Assembly (NCBI RefSeq): GCF_000189395.1
Contig: NZ_AEPB01000012.1
Coordinates: 1 to 64,000 of the forward strand
Length of the DNA: 64,000 bases
DNA from: Planococcus donghaensis MPA1U2
GTDB lineage: Bacteria; Bacillota; Bacilli; Bacillales_A; Planococcaceae
Direction of reading: 5' to 3'
The notes below the pieces were generated by a model. It searched no databases and was not told the DNA's origin. It saw only the letters and a program-made list of their open reading frames with translations. Made by a program: the position numbers and the translations under genes. Of the stretch, positions 16,710 to 23,960 are shown one piece after another. Each line of letters starts with the position of its first letter. Position 1 is the stretch's first letter.

Positions 16710-17906
16710 TTGAAAAACCGTAGATTATTTACATCAGAATCAGTAACAGAAGGACATCCGGATAAGATCTGTGACCAAATCTCAGACGCTATTTTAGATG
16801 CAATTTTAACTGAAGATCCAAATGCACGCGTGGCGTGTGAAACAACTGTCACAACAGGACTTGTACTAGTTGCGGGAGAAATCACGACATCTACTTATGT
16901 GGATATTCCAAAAGTTGTTAGACAAACAGTAAAAGAAATCGGGTACACACGTGCTAAATATGGTTTTGACTCAGAAACAAGTGCTGTTCTTACAGCAATT
17001 GATGAGCAATCAGCAGATATCGCTGCAGGAGTTAACGTAGCGCTTGAATCACGTGAGGGCCAAATGACAGATAAAGAATTAGATGATATCGGAGCAGGCG
17101 ACCAAGGGTTGATGTTCGGATATGCAAACAACGAAACAGAAGAATTAATGCCATTGCCGATTTCATTGGCACATAAATTGGCACGTCGTTTAGCGGAAGT
17201 TCGCAAAGAAGAAATTCTTCCATACTTGCGTCCAGATGGCAAAACACAAGTAACAGTTGAATACGATGAAAACAACAAACCGCTTCGTGTAGATACAATT
17301 GTTATCTCAACTCAACATCACCCAGAAGTAACATTAGAGCAAATTCAACGCAACATTAAAGAGTACGTAATTAACGAAGTTGTACCAGCTAAATGGATTG
17401 ACGAAGAGACAAAATACTTTATCAACCCAACTGGTCGTTTTGTTATCGGCGGACCTCAAGGAGATGCAGGTTTAACTGGACGTAAAATCATCGTTGATAC
17501 TTACGGTGGTTATGCTCGTCATGGTGGCGGCGCATTCTCAGGAAAAGACGCAACAAAAGTTGACCGTTCAGCGGCTTATGCGGCACGTTATGTAGCGAAA
17601 AACATCGTAGCAGCTGGTCTTGCAGATAAATGTGAAGTTCAATTAGCTTATGCAATTGGTGTAGCCCATCCTGTATCTATCGCATTTGATACGTTTGGAA
17701 CTGGCATCGTTGATGAAGACACATTAGATGATTTGGTACGCGCAAACTTTGACTTGCGTCCTGCTGGCATCATTAAAATGTTGGATCTACGCCGCCCAAT
17801 TTACAAGCAAACTGCAGCTTACGGACATTTTGGCCGTACGGATGTTGATTTGCCGTGGGAACGTACAGATAAAGCAGCAATCTTAAAAGAACAAGCTGGC
17901 GTTTAA
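16710..17906 (+). CDS. metK: S-adenosylmethionine synthetase MetK
   Basis: Makes SAM from methionine and ATP. At 398 residues it has [24 protein letters not shown] at the N terminus, [12 protein letters not shown] and the P-loop-like [23 protein letters not shown] choose the TTG start, 6 bases after AAGGAGGAAC; the open frame runs 21 codons further upstream without a ribosome site. The feedback-controlled S-box leader precedes it. Unlike B. subtilis, asnB does not follow. Confidence 0.97.
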   Translation: MKNRRLFTSESVTEGHPDKICDQISDAILDAILTEDPNARVACETTVTTGLVLVAGEITTSTYVDIPKVVRQTVKEIGYTRAKYGFDSETSAVLTAIDEQSADIAAGVNVALESREGQMTDKELDDIGAGDQGLMFGYANNETEELMPLPISLAHKLARRLAEVRKEEILPYLRPDGKTQVTVEYDENNKPLRVDTIVISTQHHPEVTLEQIQRNIKEYVINEVVPAKWIDEETKYFINPTGRFVIGGPQGDAGLTGRKIIVDTYGGYARHGGGAFSGKDATKVDRSAAYAARYVAKNIVAAGLADKCEVQLAYAIGVAHPVSIAFDTFGTGIVDEDTLDDLVRANFDLRPAGIIKMLDLRRPIYKQTAAYGHFGRTDVDLPWERTDKAAILKEQAGV

Positions 17907-17918
17907 GTTAACAATACG

Positions 17919-17958
17919 AAAAGGACGACTAGGCAGTGATGCCCGGTCGTCCTTTTTT
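17919..17958. terminator. Terminator of metK
   Basis: AAAAGGACGAC/GTCGTCCTTTT stem with an inner GGC/GCC extension and T6, between convergent genes. Confidence 0.9.
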
Positions 17959-17963
17959 GTTTG

Positions 17964-18479
17964 TTACTCTTTTTGAAGTGATTTATAATAAGCAGCTTTT
18001 TCTGCATATTCACGGACAATGCGTTTCATGTCTTCTTTGTCGTCTTCGCGAAGTTCACGGACAACTGTTGCAGGACGCCCAAACGCTAACATACCAGGAG
18101 GAATCACTTTTCCTGGCGGCACGAGACTACCCGCACCAACAAATGCGCCTTCTCCAATTTCAGCTCCGTCAAGAATAAGAGAACCCATGCCAACTAACGC
18201 ACCTTTACGAACCGTGCAGCTATGAAGCGTTACTTGATGCCCTATTGTTACTTCATCTTCAAGAAGCAAAGTTTTGCCTGGGCTTTGATGAAGCATGCAC
18301 AAGTCTTGGATGTTAACTTTATTGCCGATGATGGTGGGAGAAACGTCACCGCGAATGACCGTATTAAACCAAACGGATGAGTCAGCACCAATCGTCACAT
18401 CGCCAGTGATTGTCGTATAGTCTGCAATAAAAGCGGATGTGTCGATTTGTGGAAATTTGTCTTTAAATGGATAAATCAT
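17964..18479 (-). CDS. ytoA: Gamma-carbonic-anhydrase-family hexapeptide protein (YtoA)
   Basis: A 171-residue left-handed beta-helix protein built of hexapeptide repeats from about residue 15 to 140, with a C-terminal helix. The metal-site histidines of the gamma-CA fold are in place (MLHQSPG, TIGHQVTLHSC). Many members are inactive as anhydrases or bind acyl groups, so activity is not assured. ATG with AAAGGAG upstream. Convergent with metK and divergent from the ytpA-like gene. Confidence 0.9.
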   Translation of the reverse strand: MIYPFKDKFPQIDTSAFIADYTTITGDVTIGADSSVWFNTVIRGDVSPTIIGNKVNIQDLCMLHQSPGKTLLLEDEVTIGHQVTLHSCTVRKGALVGMGSLILDGAEIGEGAFVGAGSLVPPGKVIPPGMLAFGRPATVVRELREDDKEDMKRIVREYAEKAAYYKSLQKE

Positions 18480-18592
18480 GGCAAAGCTCCTTTAAACAAG
18501 ATAAGATATTCTATAATCGTATCAAAACAAAACGAAACGTCAAATGACAATATAGCGTTAAGAGCTGATCGGCAAGGAAAGGAAGTTTGATT

Positions 18593-19399
18593 ATGTGGAA
18601 ATGGCAAGCTGAAGGCACAGCTAAAGCAGTAGTAGTGTTAATCCATAGTGCATATGAACAGCATATGCGGTATGCGTGGCAAATTGAAAAATGGCGGTCG
18701 GTCGGCTTTCATGTGTACACAGGAGATTTACCTGGTCACGGCAAAAATGCCGGAGCTGACAAGGTTCACCGCGAATCGTTTGATGAATATGAACAAGCAG
18801 TGATTGAAATGCTGAAACTGGCGTCAGATAATGATTTACCGGTATTTGTCATTGCCCATGGACTAGGTGCTACGGTAGCGATGAATGTGTTGGGGCACCG
18901 TAAATATAATGTAGCGGGAGCCATTTTCACGTCTCCTTGGCTACAGTTAAAAAAACTGCCACCAAAAGCACCAAACACTTTTCCAGGTGTTGCTCAATTA
19001 ACGGGGCGCCGAAAAATGGATCACGGCATCGAATTGCGTCATTTAACGCGAGATCAGTTTTCTTTTAGTCAAGAAACCGAAAGCAATTTGTATCATACGG
19101 TTATTACGGCGGGCTGGTATAAAGAATTACAAAGTTATATGAAAGAAACCGCTGCGGCTATTGAAGTATATCCACAAATTCCAACGTGTTTGTATACAGC
19201 GGAGCGAGATGTAATCACCGAAAAAGAAGCGGCTCGTCAATGGTTACTAAAACAACAGTTAACTGAGTTTACTTATAAAGAATGGAAATATTGCTACCAT
19301 GATATTTTTCAAGAACCTGAAAAAGAAGAAGTTTTTCTAGCCGCACAAGGCTTTATCCATACGGTATTGCGTTCGGTTGGTTACTTGATCGAAGAATAA
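18593..19399 (+). CDS. ytpA: YtpA-like alpha/beta hydrolase, nucleophile serine replaced by glycine
   Basis: A 268-residue alpha/beta hydrolase of the monoacylglycerol-lipase/lysophospholipase group; its position after ytoA matches B. subtilis ytpA, a phospholipase tied to bacilysocin. The acid (TAERDVIT) and the histidine (YHDIFQE) are present. The nucleophile elbow, normally GHSMG, reads AHGLG: the serine position is Gly90 (codon GGA at 18860). The protein is therefore probably not a normal serine esterase. The ATG start is set by AAAGGAAG 7 bases upstream; the TTG two codons earlier is too close. Confidence 0.85.
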   Translation: MWKWQAEGTAKAVVVLIHSAYEQHMRYAWQIEKWRSVGFHVYTGDLPGHGKNAGADKVHRESFDEYEQAVIEMLKLASDNDLPVFVIAHGLGATVAMNVLGHRKYNVAGAIFTSPWLQLKKLPPKAPNTFPGVAQLTGRRKMDHGIELRHLTRDQFSFSQETESNLYHTVITAGWYKELQSYMKETAAAIEVYPQIPTCLYTAERDVITEKEAARQWLLKQQLTEFTYKEWKYCYHDIFQEPEKEEVFLAAQGFIHTVLRSVGYLIEE

Positions 19400-19434
19400 A
19401 ATGACGTGTTTAGAAAGAAAAGGAGAGAGATCTT

Positions 19435-20442
19435 ATGGCGTTAACGTATAGCGTATTAGACCAATCGCCAATTTCAGAAGGCAGTTCGCCACAGGAAGCA
19501 TTAAAACATACGGCTATACTTGCAAAATACGCCGAGAAATGGGGCTATACGCGCTTCTGGGTGTCAGAGCATCACGATGCGCCTACTTTGGCTGGCTCTT
19601 CTCCTGAACTGTTACTTGCGCATTTAGGAGCCGTCACCTCTACCATTCGGCTCGGTTCAGGTGGCGTGATGTTGCCTCATTACGCGGCATTTAAAGTTGC
19701 GGAAAACTTCAAATTGCTTGAAGCTTTGTACCCTGGAAGAATTGATGCAGGAATGGGTCGCGCTCCTGGCGGCATGCCGCGTGCTTCTTATGCCTTAAAT
19801 GAAGGAAAGAAACGTGACACGAGCCTATTCCCTAAACAACTAGACGAGCTCCGGATGTACTTAACCGATACTATTCCTGAAGATCATCCTTATTACGGCA
19901 TGAAGGCGACACCAGTGTCACTTAATAATCCGCCTATTTGGATATTAGGATCAAGTAGAAGCTCAGCACTGCTCGCCGCAGAAAAAGGACTTCCTTATTT
20001 ATTTGCCCATTTTATCAATGGAGAAGGCGGACAATCCTTTACGAAAGAATACCGACAGCATTTTAAACCATATGAAGGCAGTAAACCTTATGTCGGATTT
20101 GCGATTTTTGCTGTTTGCCAAGAAACGCAAGAAAAAGCAGAATGGGTAGCGTCTTCTTTGGATTTATCACTGTCAATGGGCGCACAGGGCATGCCTTCAC
20201 AAGGCACGCCACCACCCGAAAAAGCAGTTGCTTATCCATACTCTAAATTCGAAAAATTACTTGTCGCTGAGAATCGTCGCCGTATGGTAGTGGGCATACC
20301 AGAGCACGTTGCAAACCAACTAGAAAAATTAGCTTCTGAATACGAAGCAGATGAAGTTATGCTAGTTTCTGCAGCTTACGATTTTAAAGACAAACTCAAA
20401 AGCTATGAATTGATTGCGGAAGAAATGAAGAGACGTATATAA
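19435..20442 (+). CDS. Luciferase-like (LLM) flavin-dependent monooxygenase
   Basis: A 335-residue bacterial-luciferase-like TIM-barrel oxidoreductase. Family marks are YSVLDQSPI at the N terminus, FWVSEHHD, the cluster TSTIRLGSGGVMLPHYAAFKVAENF and YPGRIDAGMGRAPGG. These enzymes use reduced FMN; the substrate cannot be read. ATG start after AAAGGAGAG, 35 bases after the ytpA-like gene, so probably co-transcribed. Confidence 0.9.
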   Translation: MALTYSVLDQSPISEGSSPQEALKHTAILAKYAEKWGYTRFWVSEHHDAPTLAGSSPELLLAHLGAVTSTIRLGSGGVMLPHYAAFKVAENFKLLEALYPGRIDAGMGRAPGGMPRASYALNEGKKRDTSLFPKQLDELRMYLTDTIPEDHPYYGMKATPVSLNNPPIWILGSSRSSALLAAEKGLPYLFAHFINGEGGQSFTKEYRQHFKPYEGSKPYVGFAIFAVCQETQEKAEWVASSLDLSLSMGAQGMPSQGTPPPEKAVAYPYSKFEKLLVAENRRRMVVGIPEHVANQLEKLASEYEADEVMLVSAAYDFKDKLKSYELIAEEMKRRI

Positions 20443-20493
20443 ACTGAAGGTGCTTTGTTTCTAGATAAATAATAAGTACAGTTAAAAGGCAAC

Positions 20494-20515
20494 CCACTTC
20501 CTATATAGGAAGTGG
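20494..20515. repeat. Palindrome, first CCACTTCC hairpin
   Basis: Perfect 22-base palindrome (arms CCACTTCCTAT) after the monooxygenase gene. The arm CCACTTCCTATAT recurs in the hairpin at 20758-20803, so the two hairpins flank the dispersed repeat. It has no T-run of its own. Confidence 0.75.
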
Positions 20516-20570
20516 ATTGAGACTGAAAGTACACTTGTATCGTTTTCAAATGCTTACAAACCGCGCTGGT

Positions 20571-20651
20571 CGCTTTGGGGATGACTCCCGCAAGAAGCCA
20601 GGAAAACCACCTGTCTTCTTGCTTCGTCTACCCCGTAGACGCGCCACCGCT
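20571..20651 (+). repeat. Dispersed structured repeat, copy 1
   Basis: About 81 bases without a credible gene. It shares CGCTTTGGG, CAAGAAGCCAGG, GTCTTCTTGCTTCG and GCGCC..CGCT, in the same order and spacing, with 41110-41192. An inner hairpin AAGAAGcCAGG/CCTGtCTTCTT and imperfect outer arms suggest a folded RNA or a small non-autonomous element. It is clearly more GC-rich than its AT-rich surroundings. A 95-codon open frame over it has no ribosome site and is not called. The rest of the 574-base gap holds only hairpins and AT-rich DNA. Confidence 0.75.
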
Positions 20652-20757
20652 AAAGTCTACCCTAATAAGAAAAAAGCGAAAACGATTGAAATTTTCCTAC
20701 AAAGAACGTTATTAATAAAAGGTGTTGGAACAAATTCTTTCTACTATTTCTTTTCTC

Positions 20758-20803
20758 CACATCAAAAAACCACTTCCTATATGGGGAGTGGTTTTTTGAT
20801 GTG
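20758..20803. terminator. Long hairpin, second CCACTTCC copy
   Basis: CACATCAAAAAACCACTTCC pairs with the complementary GGGGAGTGG...TTTTTTGATGTG arm, about 20 bp. The A6 and T6 tracts make it a bidirectional terminator-like structure. Confidence 0.8.
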
Positions 20804-21016
20804 AAGATAAAAGATGTAAGATTTAACACGACTAAAAGACTGCTAATTTAAAATGTACTGAATCCTTTTATTCATTTTACAATTATTTAAAGGATTTCAA
20901 ATAAAAGAGAAGAAAAGAACTTAGGGTAACGAAATACTTTTGAATGGAGGCTGTAGAAGGAGCTGGAATATTTTTCTCAAGACCGTTTCTAAAAAAAATA
21001 TAGGGGTGGAAAATGG

Positions 21017-22099
21017 ATGAAGAAAATGAATGTGACGAAAACAGCTAACAAGACGATGATTCGCAAAAAAATGATGACTTTAACAATTGCAGGGGCGATG
21101 GTGTTGAGCGCATCACCATTTATGTCTCCAGCTGTCGGTGCTGTAGGGAATGGACCAGCTTATGGTGGCAACGAAACCATCAACACCTCAATACTGACAA
21201 CATATGATGAAATGGCAGATTTTTTACAAACACAAGAAGCCAAACAAAAAAATATGGAACTTGAAGTAATTGGACAAAGTATTAAAGGGCGTGATTTGTA
21301 CTTAGTAAAGTATGTGACAAATCCTGAAAATCCGACAATTCTTTTTCTGACTCAACAACATGGCAACGAACAATTGACAACAGAAGGCGCACTTGAATTT
21401 ATCAAACACCTTGGAACAGGCAAGATGAAAGGGGTAACAGATGGCGTCAATATTTTAATCGTTCCAATGCTCAATCCAGATGGCGCAATGGGAGATGTGA
21501 ATTTTTCATTAGATGATTACATAGCGAAAGGAGATCGGAATCTCACACGCTATAACGCGGACGGCATCGATTTAAACCGTGATCACATTACTAAAATTCA
21601 ACCTGAAACCAAAGCCTTCCACGAAAATGTGATGAGAAAATATGATATTGATTACATGATTGATTTGCATCATCAAGGTACTCAAAGTGAGCGAGATGGA
21701 GAGCTGGTATCCGGTTCTATTTTGTACCCGACAACACCAAACGTTGACCCAGATGTACTTCTTAAATCCAAGCAGCTAGGAGCTGTAGTTTTCGATGCCA
21801 TCGATTCAAAAGGATGGGGCCATTTAGGCAAGTACAGAGGCGGAAATGCAGAAACAATTAGTCGAAATGGCATTGCAGTAGAATATGGAATTTCTACCCT
21901 GTTATTCGAGATGCGCGGCATGTCGGATCATTCTTACGAGTCGTATGTTTTGGGACAAAAGAGCAATGGCTATCTAATCCAACAAACCATCACGACACTC
22001 GATGCCACAGTTCGTGCAATTGCGGATGATTCTATTGCAGATGCAGATATCTCGTTCTGGGATACACTTTCTTACCAAGAAAATCGTACATCTGAGTGA
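21017..22099 (+). CDS. Secreted M14-family zinc carboxypeptidase
   Basis: A 360-residue exported protein: a positively charged N terminus, a hydrophobic signal core (TIAGAMVLSASPFM) and a likely AxA-type cleavage near VGAVG. The M14 zinc site is complete: HGNE (His and Glu ligands), the substrate arginine in DLNRD, the third ligand in DLHHQG and the catalytic glutamate in LLFEMRG. It probably trims peptides outside the cell. GGGGTGG ribosome site. The gene is monocistronic, between unusual hairpins on both sides. Confidence 0.9.
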   Translation: MKKMNVTKTANKTMIRKKMMTLTIAGAMVLSASPFMSPAVGAVGNGPAYGGNETINTSILTTYDEMADFLQTQEAKQKNMELEVIGQSIKGRDLYLVKYVTNPENPTILFLTQQHGNEQLTTEGALEFIKHLGTGKMKGVTDGVNILIVPMLNPDGAMGDVNFSLDDYIAKGDRNLTRYNADGIDLNRDHITKIQPETKAFHENVMRKYDIDYMIDLHHQGTQSERDGELVSGSILYPTTPNVDPDVLLKSKQLGAVVFDAIDSKGWGHLGKYRGGNAETISRNGIAVEYGISTLLFEMRGMSDHSYESYVLGQKSNGYLIQQTITTLDATVRAIADDSIADADISFWDTLSYQENRTSE

Positions 22100-22182
22100 G
22101 ATTCGAATATTTAATGAAAGAATTGCTATATTAACTTTAATGTTAAAAGAATTTAGATGTTAATAGGAATGGGACCAAAAAA

Positions 22183-22305
22183 GCGTTCGTAAATGTATAT
22201 GAAAAATGTGGACGTTCGTAAAACGTGTAGACACGTTTACGAACGTCCTTTTTTGTAGTTCTGGTCAGATTTTAGAGCGTTCGTAAAAGTGTACTTTTAC
22301 GAACG
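22183..22305. repeat. CGTTCGTAAA repeat cluster with two hairpins
   Basis: CGTTCGTAAA occurs three times directly (22184, 22213, 22278) and twice inverted. The pairs make two stem-loops: 22210-22248, an 18-bp stem with one bulged A followed by T6, a good terminator for the carboxypeptidase gene; and 22278-22305, a 13-bp stem without T-run. The gap 22100-22440 holds nothing else recognisable. Confidence 0.75.
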
Positions 22306-22440
22306 GTTTATTTACGGTTCGTTGTAAAGAAGAAACCAAAGAAATAGTAAATCACATAAGAGGAAAATAATGGTATACTGAATTTATAAGATTAGAAAAA
22401 GAATATTCTTAAATTTTACAGAATTAAAGGAGTATACATC

Positions 22441-22908
22441 ATGAAAACTAAACTACAACAGATGACAGAAGAAGAATTCGATAAATATATGGCATATTTA
22501 ATACCTGATTACGCTAAAGATTTATCGGAAAATTATATGATTCCTTTAGAAAAAGCAATGAATGAATCAAAAGAGTTAATGGACCAATTGCTTCCAAATA
22601 AACAAAATTCGGCAGAACAACTAGTTTATAATATTTATTCAACTGACGAAGATAAAACGGTCGGAGTAATCTGGTACAATATCCAATCTGATAGCAATAA
22701 AGCTTATATCTATCATATCTTCATCAAAGAAGAGTTTAGGAAGAAGGGATTTGCTACCTTCGTTTTGCAGGAATTAGAAGAAAGCATGAAAAGTGTTGGG
22801 GTTATTTCTATGGGATTGAATGTGTTTGGCACTAATCCTAATGCTTATAAGCTTTATAAAAAACTTGGTTATCAAGTGCAGTCAACGGCAATGGGGAAAA
22901 GAATTTAA
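22441..22908 (+). CDS. GNAT-family N-acetyltransferase
   Basis: A 155-residue protein with a GNAT core in its C-terminal half: the strand AYIYHIFIKEEFR followed by the acetyl-CoA loop RKKGFATFVLQELEE (R/Q-x-x-G-x-G/A pattern) and the NPNAYKLYKKLGYQ C-terminal motif. The acceptor is unknown. ATG start after AAAGGAG. It stands alone with AT-rich flanks. Confidence 0.88.
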   Translation: MKTKLQQMTEEEFDKYMAYLIPDYAKDLSENYMIPLEKAMNESKELMDQLLPNKQNSAEQLVYNIYSTDEDKTVGVIWYNIQSDSNKAYIYHIFIKEEFRKKGFATFVLQELEESMKSVGVISMGLNVFGTNPNAYKLYKKLGYQVQSTAMGKRI

Positions 22909-23102
22909 AATAAAAATTTATGAAGTTACCGATTGCTTTATATGTAACGATCAATAAGAGCTAACAAAAATTAAGTGAAATCTTATAAAAATTTAGTTTA
23001 CATATCATAAGTTATCAGAAGTTAAATCAACTCTTATGACGAGTTTAATAGAAAAGATGTTAAGAGGTTCTGAGATTTGTATTCAGAGAGGAGGAGGGAG
23101 GT

Positions 23103-23594
23103 ATGGAACGTTCTCATGCGAAGAAGCGAAAGTTCATCTCGATAGATTTAACAAAAGGCAGAAGGAAATTTGATACCAGTAAAATGGATGAATGGTCACC
23201 AGAGGAGTGGGCAGCTTTCGGTGGAACTGAAGAAGATCATCATCTAGAAATACCCTTGTTGAATACAGAGAAATATCGTTTTCTTATAGTCTCTATTTCT
23301 ATAAATGGAGTCACCAAGGCATTCACGCTTGAAATTCAAATGGAAAACAAGACAGAAAAGGATATTCGTATTGAGGTTGCAACTTTGAAAATTGATGAGG
23401 CCCTTTTTGATATATCAAAAACCGAGCCTTTTTTCATCAAAGCGCATGCACAGAAAGAAGGTCAAATTACTGTCATCATCTCCGGAGATTATCTGGAGTT
23501 CTTCAAAAATTCGATTTCCTTGAGCTTCGATATTAAAGAGGTAGAGACAGACTATTGGCTCGAGGGATATGAAGTGGTTGTGCAAGTGTATTGA
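23103..23594 (+). CDS. Protein of unknown function, 163 residues
   Basis: I recognise no family. The start is well supported by GAGGAGGGAGGT. The N-terminal 30 residues are basic (KKRKFISIDLTKGRRKF), followed by an acidic Trp-rich stretch (MDEWSPEEWAAFGGTEEDHH). The rest alternates hydrophobic residues as in a beta-sandwich (FLIVSISINGVTKAFTLEIQMENKTEKDIRIEV). No signal peptide, membrane segment or cysteine is present. It may be a cytoplasmic binding domain. Monocistronic, ending at a terminator, just before the cadmium block. Confidence 0.75.
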   Translation: MERSHAKKRKFISIDLTKGRRKFDTSKMDEWSPEEWAAFGGTEEDHHLEIPLLNTEKYRFLIVSISINGVTKAFTLEIQMENKTEKDIRIEVATLKIDEALFDISKTEPFFIKAHAQKEGQITVIISGDYLEFFKNSISLSFDIKEVETDYWLEGYEVVVQVY

Positions 23595-23638
23595 TGTTCC
23601 GGATTAATTATGAAGTTAACATATGACCAATTATCGGA

Positions 23639-23675
23639 AGGAAGAAGCGAAAAACTCAGCTTCTTTCTTTTTTTA
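23639..23675 (+). terminator. Terminator of the 23.1-kb orphan gene
   Basis: AAGAAGC/GCTTCTT stem with a roughly 10-base loop and a T-rich tail. The remainder of the gap to cadA holds a promoter and a CadC-like site. Confidence 0.75.
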
Positions 23676-23753
23676 TTTAAGTGCATTTTTACAAACACTT
23701 ATTCAATTAAGCAATCTTCTTATTCTATAGCATTTTCACTTCACTAAAGCTTG

Positions 23754-23813
23754 TTGACAAATTTTCAAGCGTCATTTAATCTATATTTACATATTCAAAC
23801 GAATATAAGAATG
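23754..23813 (+). promoter_or_regulatory. cadA promoter with CadC-like operator
   Basis: TTGACA at 23754-23759 followed by TTTAAT/TAATCT-type -10 sequence near 23775-23782. Just downstream, 23793-23813, is an AT-rich site beginning ATTCAAACGAATA that agrees with a pI258-type cad operator, as I remember it, at 16 of 21 positions and resembles the site near cadC. Confidence 0.6.
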
Positions 23814-23960
23814 TTAGTTGAAGAGTAAAATAAGAAGTAGAAAAGTAATTTTTGTCACAAAAATCTTATGAAGTAGGACTGCTGAAAAGTATTGATCTTA
23901 TCATTTCTTATGAGGATCAAGTTTTTCTTCCAATGAAAAGCGCTAGATAGGAGCGATAAT

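Noticed and set aside
20517-20804. 95-codon open frame over the structured repeat
   Set aside because: No ribosome site; it runs through two hairpins and the repeat, its composition is not protein-like, and the repeat copy at 41.1 kb has no matching frame.
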